From positions 1,938,501 to 2,002,500 of the forward strand of contig JBBDHG010000112.1 in assembly GCA_037951165.1 (NCBI GenBank): a DNA stretch of 64,000 nucleotides, read 5' to 3'. Source of the DNA: Lophius americanus. Taxonomy: Eukaryota; Chordata; Actinopteri; Lophiiformes; Lophiidae. Of the stretch, positions 11,487 to 22,772 are shown in pieces. The position numbers and the translations under genes are program-made. Within the stretch, counting starts at the first letter, position 1. The number at the start of each line of letters is the position of its first letter. A model generated the notes under the pieces. It was not told the origin of the DNA. It did no database searches and was given only the letters and a program-made list of their open reading frames with translations.

Positions 11487-13115
11487 ATGCATCGTTGCCT
11501 CACTCTGACCCTTGCCCAGCACAGCAATCTCCTGTTGAGAAATAAGCTCTCATTTGTCCGTTGCAAGCAGTCAGCAGCCATGTCAGGCCTCCTCATCAAC
11601 CAGCCGAAATACTTCTGGCTTAAAGAGCTAGGCCTATCTGAAGACAACCATGGTGTTTACAACGGGAAATGGGGAGGAAGTGGAGAGGTCATTACTTCCT
11701 TCTGCCCTGCCAACAATGAGCCAATTGCCAGAGTAACTCAGGCGACTTTGGCAGAGTATGAAGAAACTGTCCAGAAGGCCAAGGAAGCTTGGAAGATTTG
11801 GGCTGATATCCCAGCTCCCAAAAGAGGAGAGATTGTTAGGCAGATTGGAGATGCCCTTAGAAAGAAGATCAAGATACTCGGGAGCCTGGTGTCTCTAGAA
11901 ATGGGCAAGATCTATGTTGAAGGAGTGGGAGAGGTTCAGGAGTTTGTTGATATCTGTGATTTTGCTGTTGGTCTCTCTAGAATGATTGGGGGGCCCATTA
12001 TGCCTTCAGAAAGGCCAGGTCATGCCCTGATCGAACAGTGGAACCCAGTTGGTCTTGTCGGCGTCATCACTGCCTTTAACTTCCCAGTTGCTGTCTATGG
12101 ATGGAACAATGCCCTTGCTCTGACCTGTGGCAACGTTTGCCTCTGGAAAGGAGCTCCAACCACACCTCTCACAAGTGTTGCAGTTACCAAGATTGTGGCT
12201 GAGGTACTGGAGCAGAACAACCTGCCTGGTGCAATCTGCTCCATGACCTGCGGGGGTGCTGATATTGGCACTGCAATGGCAAAGGATGAACATGTGGATC
12301 TGTTGTCATTTACTGGTAGTACCCATGTTGGTAAGATGGTGGCCATGACGGTGCAGGAAAGGTTTGGCCGTAGTCTACTAGAACTTGGAGGAAACAATGC
12401 CATTGTTGTGTTTGAGGATGCTGACCTGAATCTTGTGGTGCCCTCTGCTGTTTTTGCATCCGTGGGAACTGCTGGTCAGCGCTGTACCACAACCAGGAGG
12501 CTGATTCTGCATGAGAGTATTCATGACAAAGTGGTTGAGAAGATTGCCAAGGCCTACAAACAAGTTCGCATCGGAGACCCCTGGGATTCCAACACTATGT
12601 ATGGGCCTCTTCATACCAAACAAGCTGTGGAGCAATATCTGGCAGCTGTTGAGCAGGCCAAGCAGCAAGGTGGCACTCTTGTGTGTGGAGGAAAGGTAAT
12701 TGATCGTCCTGGTAATTATGTAGAGCCCGCCATCATCACAGGGCTGCCTCATGATGCTCCCATTGTCCATACCGAAACCTTTGTCCCTATAGTTTATGTC
12801 CTCAAGTTCAAAACAGAAGAAGAGGCATTTGCCTGGAACAATGAGGTCAAGCAGGGTCTTAGCAGCAGCATCTTCACCAAAGATATGGGTCGGGTTTTCC
12901 GCTGGCTGGGCCCAAAAGGATCTGACTGCGGCATTGCGAATGTCAACATTCCTACAAGTGGAGCCGAAATTGGAGGAGCCTTTGGAGGAGAGAAACACAC
13001 AGGAGGTGGAAGAGAGTCTGGCAGTGACGCATGGAAGCAGTACATGAGACGTTCAACCTGCACAATAAACTACAGCAAGGACCTTCCTCTGGCCCAAGGA
13101 ATCAAGTTTGAGTGA
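11487..13115 (+). CDS. aldh7a1: Aldehyde dehydrogenase 7A1 (antiquitin), intronless 542-residue frame
   Basis: The family oxidises alpha-aminoadipic semialdehyde in lysine breakdown, and also betaine aldehyde and lipid aldehydes, with NAD+, in mitochondria and cytosol. The frame is full length for the family (human about 539). Residues 1-31 are basic and Ser/Leu-rich like a mitochondrial presequence, and Met32 (MSGLL) would give the shorter cytosolic form. The catalytic Cys333 lies in GQRCTT and the general base Glu299 in LLELGGNN, with the usual 34-residue spacing. The cofactor motif FTGSTHVG is near residue 275, and the conserved end SDAWKQYMRRSTCTINYSKD is present. The frame has no stop or frameshift. 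ALDH7A1 in vertebrates is normally split into many exons, so a single-exon frame outside its usual neighbourhood suggests a retrogene. An acceptor (TGTTGCAG, ending 11481) five bases before the ATG suggests an intron in the 5' UTR. Confidence 0.93.
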   Translation: MHRCLTLTLAQHSNLLLRNKLSFVRCKQSAAMSGLLINQPKYFWLKELGLSEDNHGVYNGKWGGSGEVITSFCPANNEPIARVTQATLAEYEETVQKAKEAWKIWADIPAPKRGEIVRQIGDALRKKIKILGSLVSLEMGKIYVEGVGEVQEFVDICDFAVGLSRMIGGPIMPSERPGHALIEQWNPVGLVGVITAFNFPVAVYGWNNALALTCGNVCLWKGAPTTPLTSVAVTKIVAEVLEQNNLPGAICSMTCGGADIGTAMAKDEHVDLLSFTGSTHVGKMVAMTVQERFGRSLLELGGNNAIVVFEDADLNLVVPSAVFASVGTAGQRCTTTRRLILHESIHDKVVEKIAKAYKQVRIGDPWDSNTMYGPLHTKQAVEQYLAAVEQAKQQGGTLVCGGKVIDRPGNYVEPAIITGLPHDAPIVHTETFVPIVYVLKFKTEEEAFAWNNEVKQGLSSSIFTKDMGRVFRWLGPKGSDCGIANVNIPTSGAEIGGAFGGEKHTGGGRESGSDAWKQYMRRSTCTINYSKDLPLAQGIKFE

Positions 13116-13595
13116 GACCTTCATTAAGGGAGTTAGTTGTGGAAGCACTTGATAAGATCAAATGATTCAATAGCAGGGTGGTACTTAAACGATTTCTGAC
13201 AGTTAACATACGAATTGGATAGTTAGAATTTGAACACTAAAAATGCCGTGTATTTGGATGGGTTTTCTTTATGGAAGTTGCATTAGATGTTTTTTCTGAA
13301 TTTTTTTTTTTTTTTTGTCAAAGTTCAAATACTGTTTTCCTTCGATTGTTGGTTGGCACTGGTATTGGTTTTCAGTATTTGAAAATTAGACTTTACCAGA
13401 CACTTTAAACTTAACAGAAAAATTAAATGTGCATTTATTTTGGCAGAAAAATTGGAATGTGTATTATAGTTGCGTAGCAAAAGTCATTGAAATGTATTGA
13501 GTATTTTGGTACAGACTGTTAAAACATTCTTGGAATGTTTTTAGGGTTAATAGAGGTAATTAAAATACTAATAAAAAAATTAAAAGCTTGATGTT
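13116..13595 (+). other. aldh7a1 probable 3' UTR with poly(A) signal
   Basis: The AT-rich sequence after the stop codon holds a T run near 13298-13316 and a canonical AATAAA at 13570-13575. That would place the transcript end near 13590. I found no obvious flanking direct repeat marking a retroposition boundary. Confidence 0.45.
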
Positions 13596-16500
13596 GACTT
13601 ATTAACTTGACTGGCCTATCCATTGAACATTTCACATTGCGTATTAAAAGTGCCAAAAGACCAGCATGAACTGAACTTTGGAACACTTAGGCATGCCAAC
13701 TGGTTTATTGCAGCTTTGCAGCTTTCATGATGCTGAGTTATCCCCTGCAAAGCCATTGATAATGACAAAACATTTATAAGTGAACATATTGATAGGTGAG
13801 AGGAATTTATTTGTATTTTATATGAAACAACATTAAATAATTAGGCCATCTCATTTCTGATGCATCTTTGATTACTTTTAAGAAGTGACGATTAAAATAT
13901 TTCTCTATTAAATGGATTGACAAATTAGGTTTCTGTTGTATGGTACCAACACATTGATGAGCTGGAGACAGGTACTTCTAATAAGAAGGTGACTTTCATA
14001 CTTCTAACCTGATAAAACAATAGTTACAAGTGTAATTTAATAATTACTCAGCCATCCTGAGAACAAAACAAGCATTGGATAGTTTGAAAAGGATAAAGAG
14101 TTAAGTAGCCCTGTAGCATCACATTTTGAAATGCCATAGTAGGAAATTACAATTGAGCATTGATCTCTATCAACAGTGCAAAAGTTAGTCAGGAAGCAAC
14201 TGACCTGAATTAATCCGGCCAACATTGTCACCTGAAAATTTTCTATATTGATATGAACATTTTCAGTGTTAACACATCTATCTTTGATTTATAGTGCAGG
14301 TTTACATGGGTTATGTGTGTCAGTAGGACGTGTCTAATAGGGATCCATCCTCTTTCCACGAATTAAACAGTGTAAACTGATAGATTCCAGTTCTGCCCTT
14401 GATCAACAAATCTTCCTCTTACAATTTTTTTTTGAACACAAGTCTATGAGCAGGGTGGAGTGCACGTCATTTAATTGTAACCAGCTACTGTAGATCACCA
14501 CAAAGTCATCATGGAAGATCCATCACAATGTTGATTATAAATGCTGTGTGTGACATCGTTAACTACAGCATTTGAAAAATAACTCTATCCCTTTAACAGA
14601 AATACTACTCCTTTCATCATTTGAGCCCTCCGTATGCTCACCCTCCCACTCAGCAGCTCACCACCTCATATACCAGCTCCGTCTCTCCATTTACTGAGCA
14701 TTCTAGCAGCACTTACACTCATAGCTGAAATGAAGAACTGAAACAACAGTATGACTTACAATCCATGCCACTAAGGACATATGCAGAAAATACCCATATC
14801 CTCTTCTCATCAGCACTGGAAAAAGGTAAAAATGCTAAAACTTTTCTTCTTAATTCCCTATTTGTGATGTATGTTGTATTGCTGTGAAAATTGTCCATTG
14901 TTTCCTGTAGATTCATTCATTTGTGATTTGCTTTCCATGCAAATGACTTCTATCACAACCAGGAAAACTCAGAACTTGAATTTTTGTTTTGAAAAATCTG
15001 TGTATATGAGGAGCCCATTCCCAGAAACGAATACTAAATAAAGAAATCTGACATCTGCATAAAATAATTAATTGAATGAACCAGAGATGTGTGTAGTCGG
15101 AGCGAAATATTAATCCACAGCTGCAGAATGAATTAGGAAACACATCAACCACTGTATTTTAGGTAAATAGAAAATCTTTGGTCCGTCTTATCTGGTTTTC
15201 TGTACTTGTCATGTAACAAAATGTCAAGTAAAAAGCTCTTTGTATTAAATTACCGATTATCTGGTGTCATAGAGTTGCAGCAGCCATTTGAAGTGTGTGC
15301 CATCAGCACATCATGGTTCTTTGCTTCCTTTAATTGCTTTTCCTTCACAGATATGATTCACTTTGGTAACTCAAAACTTGTAAATTCAGGCTCTGCGTTG
15401 CTTGTTGAACTCCTGTTTTACAGAAGTCACTGGGATTTCCCTGAATTCAAGCACTTTCACTTCTTCTCTTTGCACATTGCCTCTGCAATTTCTCCCTGAC
15501 ATAAAAGTGTAACCATCAGGCTGACTCATTTTGAGATTAGGTGAGGCTTTCAGGTTAATTTTTATAAATGTACATTTATTTTTACCAAATTACAATGCAG
15601 GCATTTGAAACATCTGTAATGTAGTATTTTGAAATTTCATGAGAGCATATTAATATTCAAGTATTGTTTTGATAGAAGGCTAGTAACTAATGATAAACCT
15701 ATATATGTTTTCAACTCTACCCCAATATGAACATGATATCCATTGTGTCTAAGTGCTTTTGTCCTGCTGCTTTCATTCAGATAGTAACAGTACTTGGCTT
15801 CCATCAGCAAACGTGACTTCACAATCAGTGTCCCAATTGTTGATAGTATGACTCCCAACACAACACAAAAAGCATTATCACCGACACCATGAGGGCTCTT
15901 CACCAAGCTGCCACTGTTGCTGTCTTTTATGCGCCAACAACAGCACTGTGATTAGACAAGAACCTGACACAAGGAACGAGTCAACCTTCTGGATTATACA
16001 TAGTCTGAAGTGGTCCCCTCTGAGAACCTACAGTTGAATGTTGCTGTAGATCCTTGTTGCCTGATCAATCTGCTGGGGTTTGCAATAGCTAATGTGCAGT
16101 TACACCATACATTCTGATTTGATAACATTATGCTGGATACAGCGGCAACTAAACTCCAGTCTACAGAACAAGGGGACTTATATTTACCCGGGACATTAAG
16201 ATGATTCAACCAGGGATGATAATGTGTGGTTGAAGAGATGGCTCATCAGCAGTGTTTCACTCAAGATAGATGTTTTTTATTTGAGAAGCTGTTCTACTCA
16301 ACAAGTAACACCTGAAACTGACAACATGTATTTTCCTCACCAGATGGAGAGAGTGCAAGTGAAGAGTGGTGGCTAGCCCAGCAAGGCTTGCATATTAAGT
16401 CACTTTGCACTCTTCAAGAGGGCCCTTTTTTCAATAATCCATTATGCATAGCAGCTCTGGTTATCCCTGGTATTTCTCTACCTTCTTGACGTCAGCTGCC

Positions 16501-19500
16501 ATTTGTGTGGGTTACCCTGGCAACGGCCAGCCTCCCCGGGAGATGTCTGGTGGATAAGGCAGACCTGATAAAGCCTTTTAAGGTTTACTGTGGCTACACC
16601 TTTTAATTGCCTTTGATACACTGGAAGTATTACAAAGAGGTCATTGGGCTCTTAGCCACATGTGTGCAAAATTGGAAATACTTCGAAATATGCATTGATG
16701 ATCTGCTACAGTTTGATGTCACATGGTATCCACTTAATTTGATCACTCACAAATTAGGCCCATTTCTGAGCAGTCCTTTGAAACTGAATCTGACATGATG
16801 GATCTATTTTTGTAACATTGTGCTCTACTCTTCAATTTGCATGAAGAATAAATATCTGCGTCCCATTTTAACAATGTGCCATTGAAGTATTTTGAGAATA
16901 ATACATTACAACTCACTGTGACGCCCCCGATAAATATGCACATGTAATTATTAGGTCAGAGAAAAATGTCACATATCATCTAAAGTGTTCATGTAAGCTT
17001 TTAAATCTTGCTGGACCTTAAGTTTTCCATTCATGTTATTGATTTACTACGGTACTATCACTTTTTCAAAATAACAGATGACAAACAACAAGATGAAGAA
17101 AATTGATCCCTGCAAATATCAACCTTTAATTAAAAAAAAAGAAAAGATACTGTTGGTTCTTTTTATTCCTAACCTAAAACCTAAATACATCCTCACACAA
17201 GTTATGTCAATCAAATGCATGTTGCAATACTTTCTCCACTACCTGTGCAAATCCATGTTGGAAAATGTCTCCTTTGTAACCAACAGTAAAATTGAGATAT
17301 TATACAGGATACCCATTCCAGAGGCTATTTATAGCCTCACACATGTGTGTCTTTCTTTTTTTCAGACACCAATCTATTGATGTGCTATTTTTACAGTCCC
17401 TTTGCTCCCTCCCCTTTGGTTGCCAAGCAATGGGCCAAGGGACCTGATTGGCCAAGGATGTGCTTTTGGATTTCTTCTCTCTAAGTCTTGGCTGACAAAT
17501 GAATTCTGTGTTCTTGCTCACTACAGACAGAGATCTCTTTTCTTCTTATCCAGAATAAAACAATTCCTGTAAATCAACGTCTAAAACGGCTTGAAATTAT
17601 TTTGTTATGAACTGATTATGAATAGAAATGTGGTAACATTGTATTAAATGCTGAATGATTTATATATTCCTTTCAGCAATGTCACTAATTGCATTTGTTG
17701 AGCAACTCCTGACATAACATGACAGAAAGCTTTAGATGACCTAAAGTGATGTCATCATACGCAGCTTTAATTAACAAAGCTTTGAATTGAAACACAAAAA
17801 GGAATTTACCAATGTTTCATAATTTAATAACGCATTTTTGAACTGCAGTTAAGAGAGATCAACCACAGCAAACCTTATGTTTCTGCTGTCATGCTGGTCA
17901 TAATCCTCATAATATGCTTAGGGTAAAATTGGTCCGACACACCTAAACTACTGCTGTGTGCGTGAATTCAATTAGATTTAATCTGACCCCATGCCACTCC
18001 GAAAGGAAAGCAAGGGCTTGGCAACTTTCATCTTCCCTCTATTGATTGTGACTCGTGCAGAGATATGGAAAAGCCTTCCCACTGCTCCCTTTCATTGGCT
18101 CCATTAAAAATTCATCCTGTCCTAATGGAGAAAGCTCCTTTTCATTGAATCCACTGCAGGCCAACCGTGGTGTGCTGGAGTAAGAATTGGCAGAGCTGCC
18201 GCCTGGCACAATCAAACCTTCAATCCTTAAATTTTGATAAATAGGTTCCTTATGGGAGGTGATAATGAATTTGCTTTCACTCTATTTTAAAATTTAAATT
18301 ATGTAGCAGAGAAAAAACATGGGATTGTCTTAATTACCATGCACAAAGAATGTATCGCACACACATTAAGTTATTTATTAATGTTTTTAATATTTTAATG
18401 ATTGATTGGAATATTCATTTGGTCTACAAATGTCATGACTAGTAAAAATACACATCACAAGTTTCCAGCGCCCAAGGTGACATATTCAAATGTTTTATTC
18501 TGTCAAACAACCTATCAAGGTTACTATGATAGAAGGTAAAGAGTTTGAACATGTGTTCACAATAAAGATGGAGCCAGCCATTTAACATTTTACTTAATAA
18601 AAGGATTATTGAAATTATTGCTTTCTGACTATCTGCAAATTAAGTGATTTACAAAATCATTATTACCTCTGCAAAAAGGGCAGTGTTTTCATCAGGTTCT
18701 GTTTGATTGCTGGTTAGTTATAAGCAAAATTATGCAAAGCTATAGAAATTGCATAATTTTGTTCTGTGAAAGTTAATATGAGGATGGATTGTGAGTCAAT
18801 ATAAATCCTATAAAATTCTGATTGAAAACGGGACTGATCAAGCGTTGTATTTTTTTAAACTTTCTTTAACAAAGGCAAACAGGATGTTCAAAAAATGTCA
18901 TTCCAATTTCTCTGAAACCCATTTGGTCACACTAAAAATCCGGATTGATATGGTTTAAAACATTTTTTTAGTAACCAGATTAAGTTAATTTAGAATTACA
19001 GTGCGAGTTTAATTTTGCATGATGCTGATTTTATTAAGTATATCTGTTGAGGTGCTTGTACTAATATGATATTCTAATATGTAAAATAATCAGGGAAAAC
19101 AAACATGAAACTTTCGAATAATGCTCATAGGTCTCAAACTAAAGCTACAATTACAAACAGATTATCTTTTTGAAATAATAAAAAAAAACACTTTAGTTCT
19201 TCACGTCCAGCATTAATACGAATTCTGTATATTACTTACTATTTTGGTTTATTTAGTCTATAGTTGAATGGGTAAATCAAACAGTTGAGATTTATAACAG
19301 TGGATCTCCAAACTAGAGGTGAATTCCATTCAAAAGCAGACTACAACTGCTAGAGGCTTTATTGCCCTAATATTTGTTTCCTCAATCACACTTGGTTCCT
19401 TTTCGTAGAGGGTGCCGACGGAAGGTACCATTTTCCTCATAGGTTAAACACTTTACTTGATACGTTTTCCCAGTCTTAAAAATAATATAAATGTTAATTA

Positions 19501-19765
19501 TAAAATAAGATATTTAGTTTTAAATATATTTTGAAAATGTCTGATGATCTATTACGATTAATAAATGTCAGGTATAAAAAATACCAATCTATTCCAGACT
19601 ACGTACCCCTCAGCGCTGACTGTTGCCATGTTCCCACTTTCATGGGTGTGGTGATTAGCTTGCTTTGGTGAAAATTTCAGTCTGACTCGACCCGAGATAC
19701 GCCTGCCTCTGTTCTTAAAACCGATTAAATTGATTTAAAATTAATACGTCTTCCTTTGCAATGTG
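13596..19765. other. Long spacer between aldh7a1 and gnb4, possible regulatory DNA
   Basis: About 6 kb contains no convincing exon. The frames in it are short and lack codon patterns or family motifs. A perfect RFX X-box (GTTACCCTGGCAAC) sits at 16511-16524 in a locally GC-richer patch. The stretch near 17940-18240 is more mixed in composition than its surroundings and repeats a CTCCNTTTCATTG word. It could be a conserved enhancer, but that cannot be judged without comparison to another fish. Confidence 0.4.
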
Positions 19766-19853
19766 TCTTACAGTCGGGGACATGGTTGTCGCGTGATAAC
19801 GGATTGGAGTGACTCGAGTAAGAAGGACGGATAGTGCTAGAAGCCTGTTTCAG
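19766..19853 (+). other. gnb4: Probable gnb4 non-coding first exon
   Basis: A CpG-containing, less AT-rich segment ends in TGTTTCAG followed by the strong donor GTAAGTACG at 19854. The next acceptor in the right place is TTTTGCAG ending at 27334, which opens the exon holding the gnb4 start codon. Known GNB4 genes begin with a non-coding exon and a long first intron, which fits. The exon start is not determined. Confidence 0.4.
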
Positions 19854-20853
19854 GTAAGTACGTGGAGGCTTCTCTTGGTATTTTGGTACCTTCTATGCTA
19901 TTTCCTGCTTTACTGGCGGTGGGTGCATTTTGCTCTATATCGAGGGAGAGATGCAAAAATGTTCATGGGATATAACCCTGTGAGGGATAATAGAAGCCAC
20001 TGTTCTCTCACAACAGTTGTAGGCTGGGTTTTCCTCTAAACTGCGGAAAATCAGCTGCTGTACAAATGAGGCCTTTTTGTAGATTGTAAAATAATTCTAA
20101 GGCGGAACTATTGTGGCAAAACATTTAAAGAGAAGGCCCATTCATTTGTTCACATTTCACAAAACAAGTTTCTCTTTCGTGGTTGTACAACATCCTGCGG
20201 TCAATTCTCCTCTAATATTAAATACACACATCATTCCACCTTCTACCCAGAAATAACTGGGTGCATGATTGGGCGCGCGACAAGAACAATTTGTTGATTG
20301 GTGAAATTTATACAAATTTTAACAATTCTCTCTCTCCTATCCATATCTATCTATCCATGTCTTCTATGTAAATGTGTATATAAATAATGTGTTATTTCCT
20401 TTTGAGTCTGTGATATGAAGGCTAGTTGATATTGTCCTGTCTTGGCTGTAGATGTAAAAAATTTACAGTATAAAATTCCATCACGTTTCTTATCAACAAG
20501 TATTTAACAAAGTGCTGGATAGCATTTTTCTATAGGTTTTAGTTGTATCGTTATATGTGCTCTTACATTTAATAATAAAAAAATCAATGGTAATCTTACT
20601 AATATAAATATCACGTTCACTATAATATCATTGGTATAAGACTTGCGCAAAGTGCTCTCCTGAGTGAAAGGTATACAGGATTATATAAAAAAGCCGACAA
20701 CCATTTCATAAAAAACTAAATGTGTGAATGATTTGAATTCAGGTAGCAATGAGACCCAATGTGTGCTGAAAAATATGCAAATAACCAAATGGTACAATAT
20801 GGATATCATTAAATGGCATAAAGAAAGAAGGTGACATTGAAGTAGCTAAAACA

Positions 20854-21290
20854 TACACTAATCAGCCATAACATTATAACCAGAGATACTTACATTAATT
20901 CTCTTGTTACAGTGGCCCCTGTCAGTTGGTGGCACATATTACACATTAAGTGAATATTATCTTTTTGAAGTTGATATGAAGATCACTGGAAAAAAAGAAG
21001 GAGAAAAAAAAGCTTTTTTGAAGATTTAAGAGATTTAAGATTTGAGAGACTTTGATAATGACCAAAATATGATGGCTAGGCGACCCGGTAGGTCATCTGC
21101 AAAACAGCAGGTCTTGTTGAGTGTTTCGGACCTGTAGTGGTAAGTGATGGAGGGACAACTGGTGAACTGGCGATAGGGTTATGTTACCCAAACCATATTC
21201 ATACACATGGAGAACAAAGGCTATCAAATTTTGTCTGACCCATCATAACAGATATTGTTGCACAACTGGCTGAATAAGCTAATGCCAGAG
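20854..21290 (+). mobile_element. Decayed Tc1-like transposon fragment (5' end and DNA-binding region)
   Basis: The start, ACACTAATCAGCCATAACAT, matches the widespread fish Tc1-like family end. It is followed by degraded coding sequence in which the start of the transposase helix-turn-helix can still be made out (AGAGACTTTGATAATGACCA and ATGATGGCTAGGCGACCCGG; frame fragments FDNDQN and MMARRPGR). Frame breaks and small deletions are evident. The catalytic DDE part and the right end are absent. It lies in the long gnb4 leader intron. Confidence 0.7.
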
Positions 21291-21295
21291 TGATA

Positions 21296-21960
21296 TCCCA
21301 GAAAGCAGGTTGAGTGGAAAGTCTTGAGTTTGTTAATCCTTAGATGAGGGAAACACTGGGTTTCCCGTTCCAGAAAGCGGGGTTAGCTAAACTCAGTGTC
21401 GGTTACCATAGTAACTTATTCTGTGAATCTTACCCCCCACCCCCACCCCAATCTGGCACGTTCGAGTTTGCTCCTCACTGCACTCCCTGCTCAGCCTGAA
21501 GCAGAGCTGTCAGGCGTTACGTGTCCATTTCTAATTTCATTCATATTAATAGATTTACGTCGGGTGAGGAGTGTGAGACCCAGATTGTATGTTTTCATTC
21601 CCTAATGATCATATCAGGAATTGCCATTTACCGTTTCTCTTCACATTCCGCCACTTATCTGAACGACAGTTCTTACAATTTTTACCTGTATTAGCGCATT
21701 AAAAACAAGCAGCTTAATTGGCGTGAAGTGTGGCGACCATAATGTCTCACTGTTTGCCATTGTGAATCGCAGTATCTGAGCTCCCTTGATGATGACTTTT
21801 GATCGTGTTCGTGCCCAATTTTAACATGGAGTGAACAAACTCAAGAGTTGATTCAGCCAGCCCAGCTCAGTCGTTCCGGAACCAATAACTCAGTTTCCTC
21901 TGTAAGTATTAATCAACCCTGGGCTCAGGGTTAAGGTTGTTGAATCCACTTTTGGAATTC
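21296..21960. repeat. Dispersed inverted-repeat element remnant with CCAGAAAGC ends
   Basis: The words CCCAGAAAGCAGGTTGAGTG (21296) and CCAGAAAGCGGGGTTAGCTA (21370) are related. The inverse word CCTGCTTTCTGGAA closes another copy near 31690. An internal GTTACCATAGTAAC lies at 21402-21415. The right boundary is uncertain; a GGGCTCAGGGTTAAGG region near 21922 may belong to it. Confidence 0.45.
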
Positions 21961-22151
21961 ATCCCGGGTGTAATAGTAATGTTTTTTGTTTTGGCTGCAC
22001 AAGAGGAACTTACAAAAATTAGACAATTGGTTTTATTGTCATGACTGATTGGTGTATAAGCAAGCTAGACAGTACTCACCAATGTTCCACTTGAGCCCCA
22101 TAATATGACTCATTAAACTAAAAATCTACACCTAGAATTTGGAATCACATT

Positions 22152-22772
22152 AGGTGGGTTTACATGGGACACTTTTCTCCTTTCCAATTAAACTTTTCCG
22201 AATTGCAATGTCGGTCGCCTGTTTACGCGACTTGCGGTCTTTTCCGACCCGGTGTTAACCTGCATCAATTCACCTAATGAGAACGCTTTCACAAATGCAC
22301 AGACGATCCACTTTCCCGTTCATAAGATGGTGAGAATGCTTCGGTGAATTGGGCGGTGACCGCCAACAAGCGCCCAGAAGAAGAATATGACAAAGAGGAC
22401 GTGCTCATAAGGGACTTTTCGCCCATCTAACCATCCAAATATGTTAGTCTTTCAAAATTGCAATGAATAAATCACTCTGCGATGCCGACAGGTACTGTTT
22501 TTAGTCGATGTATTTAAAATAAATAAATAAAAAAATTTGCAGATGAAAGTCAAACAGAAACCTTTTTGATACAGTGTTTACATGCAGCGGCTGGCTATCG
22601 GAAAGGCTTTCCGGAAGGATTTTGACTACCTCCTTGCAAAGGAATGAAATCTATTTCAGAAAGGTTCTTTCCTTTTGGAAAGGGGTGTTTACATGCAGCA
22701 TTTTCTTTCCGATTACACGTCTTTTCTGAATCTAATCAGAATTAAGCCATCCTTGTAAACCCAGCTGCTGTT
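22152..22772. mobile_element. Inverted-repeat DNA element (MITE), copy 2
   Basis: The left end reads AGGTGGGTTTACATGGGACA and the right end, inverted, reads CAGCTGGGTTTACAAGGATG. The interior follows copy 1 (9661-10306) closely: TTTTCCGAATTGCAATGT, CGCCAACAAGCGCCCAGAAG, CAGTGTTTACATGCAGCGGC and AGGGGTGTTTACATGCAGC appear in the same order. It has diverged from copy 1 by substitutions and indels, and no transposase is present. Confidence 0.75.

Noticed and set aside
12378..12998. 206-residue minus-strand frame within aldh7a1
   Set aside because: It is a shadow of the strongly coding plus strand; the plus-strand protein matches a known family end to end.
19809..20039. 76-residue frame over the proposed gnb4 leader exon
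   Set aside because: It crosses a strong donor at 19854 and resembles no family; gnb4 begins at 27473.
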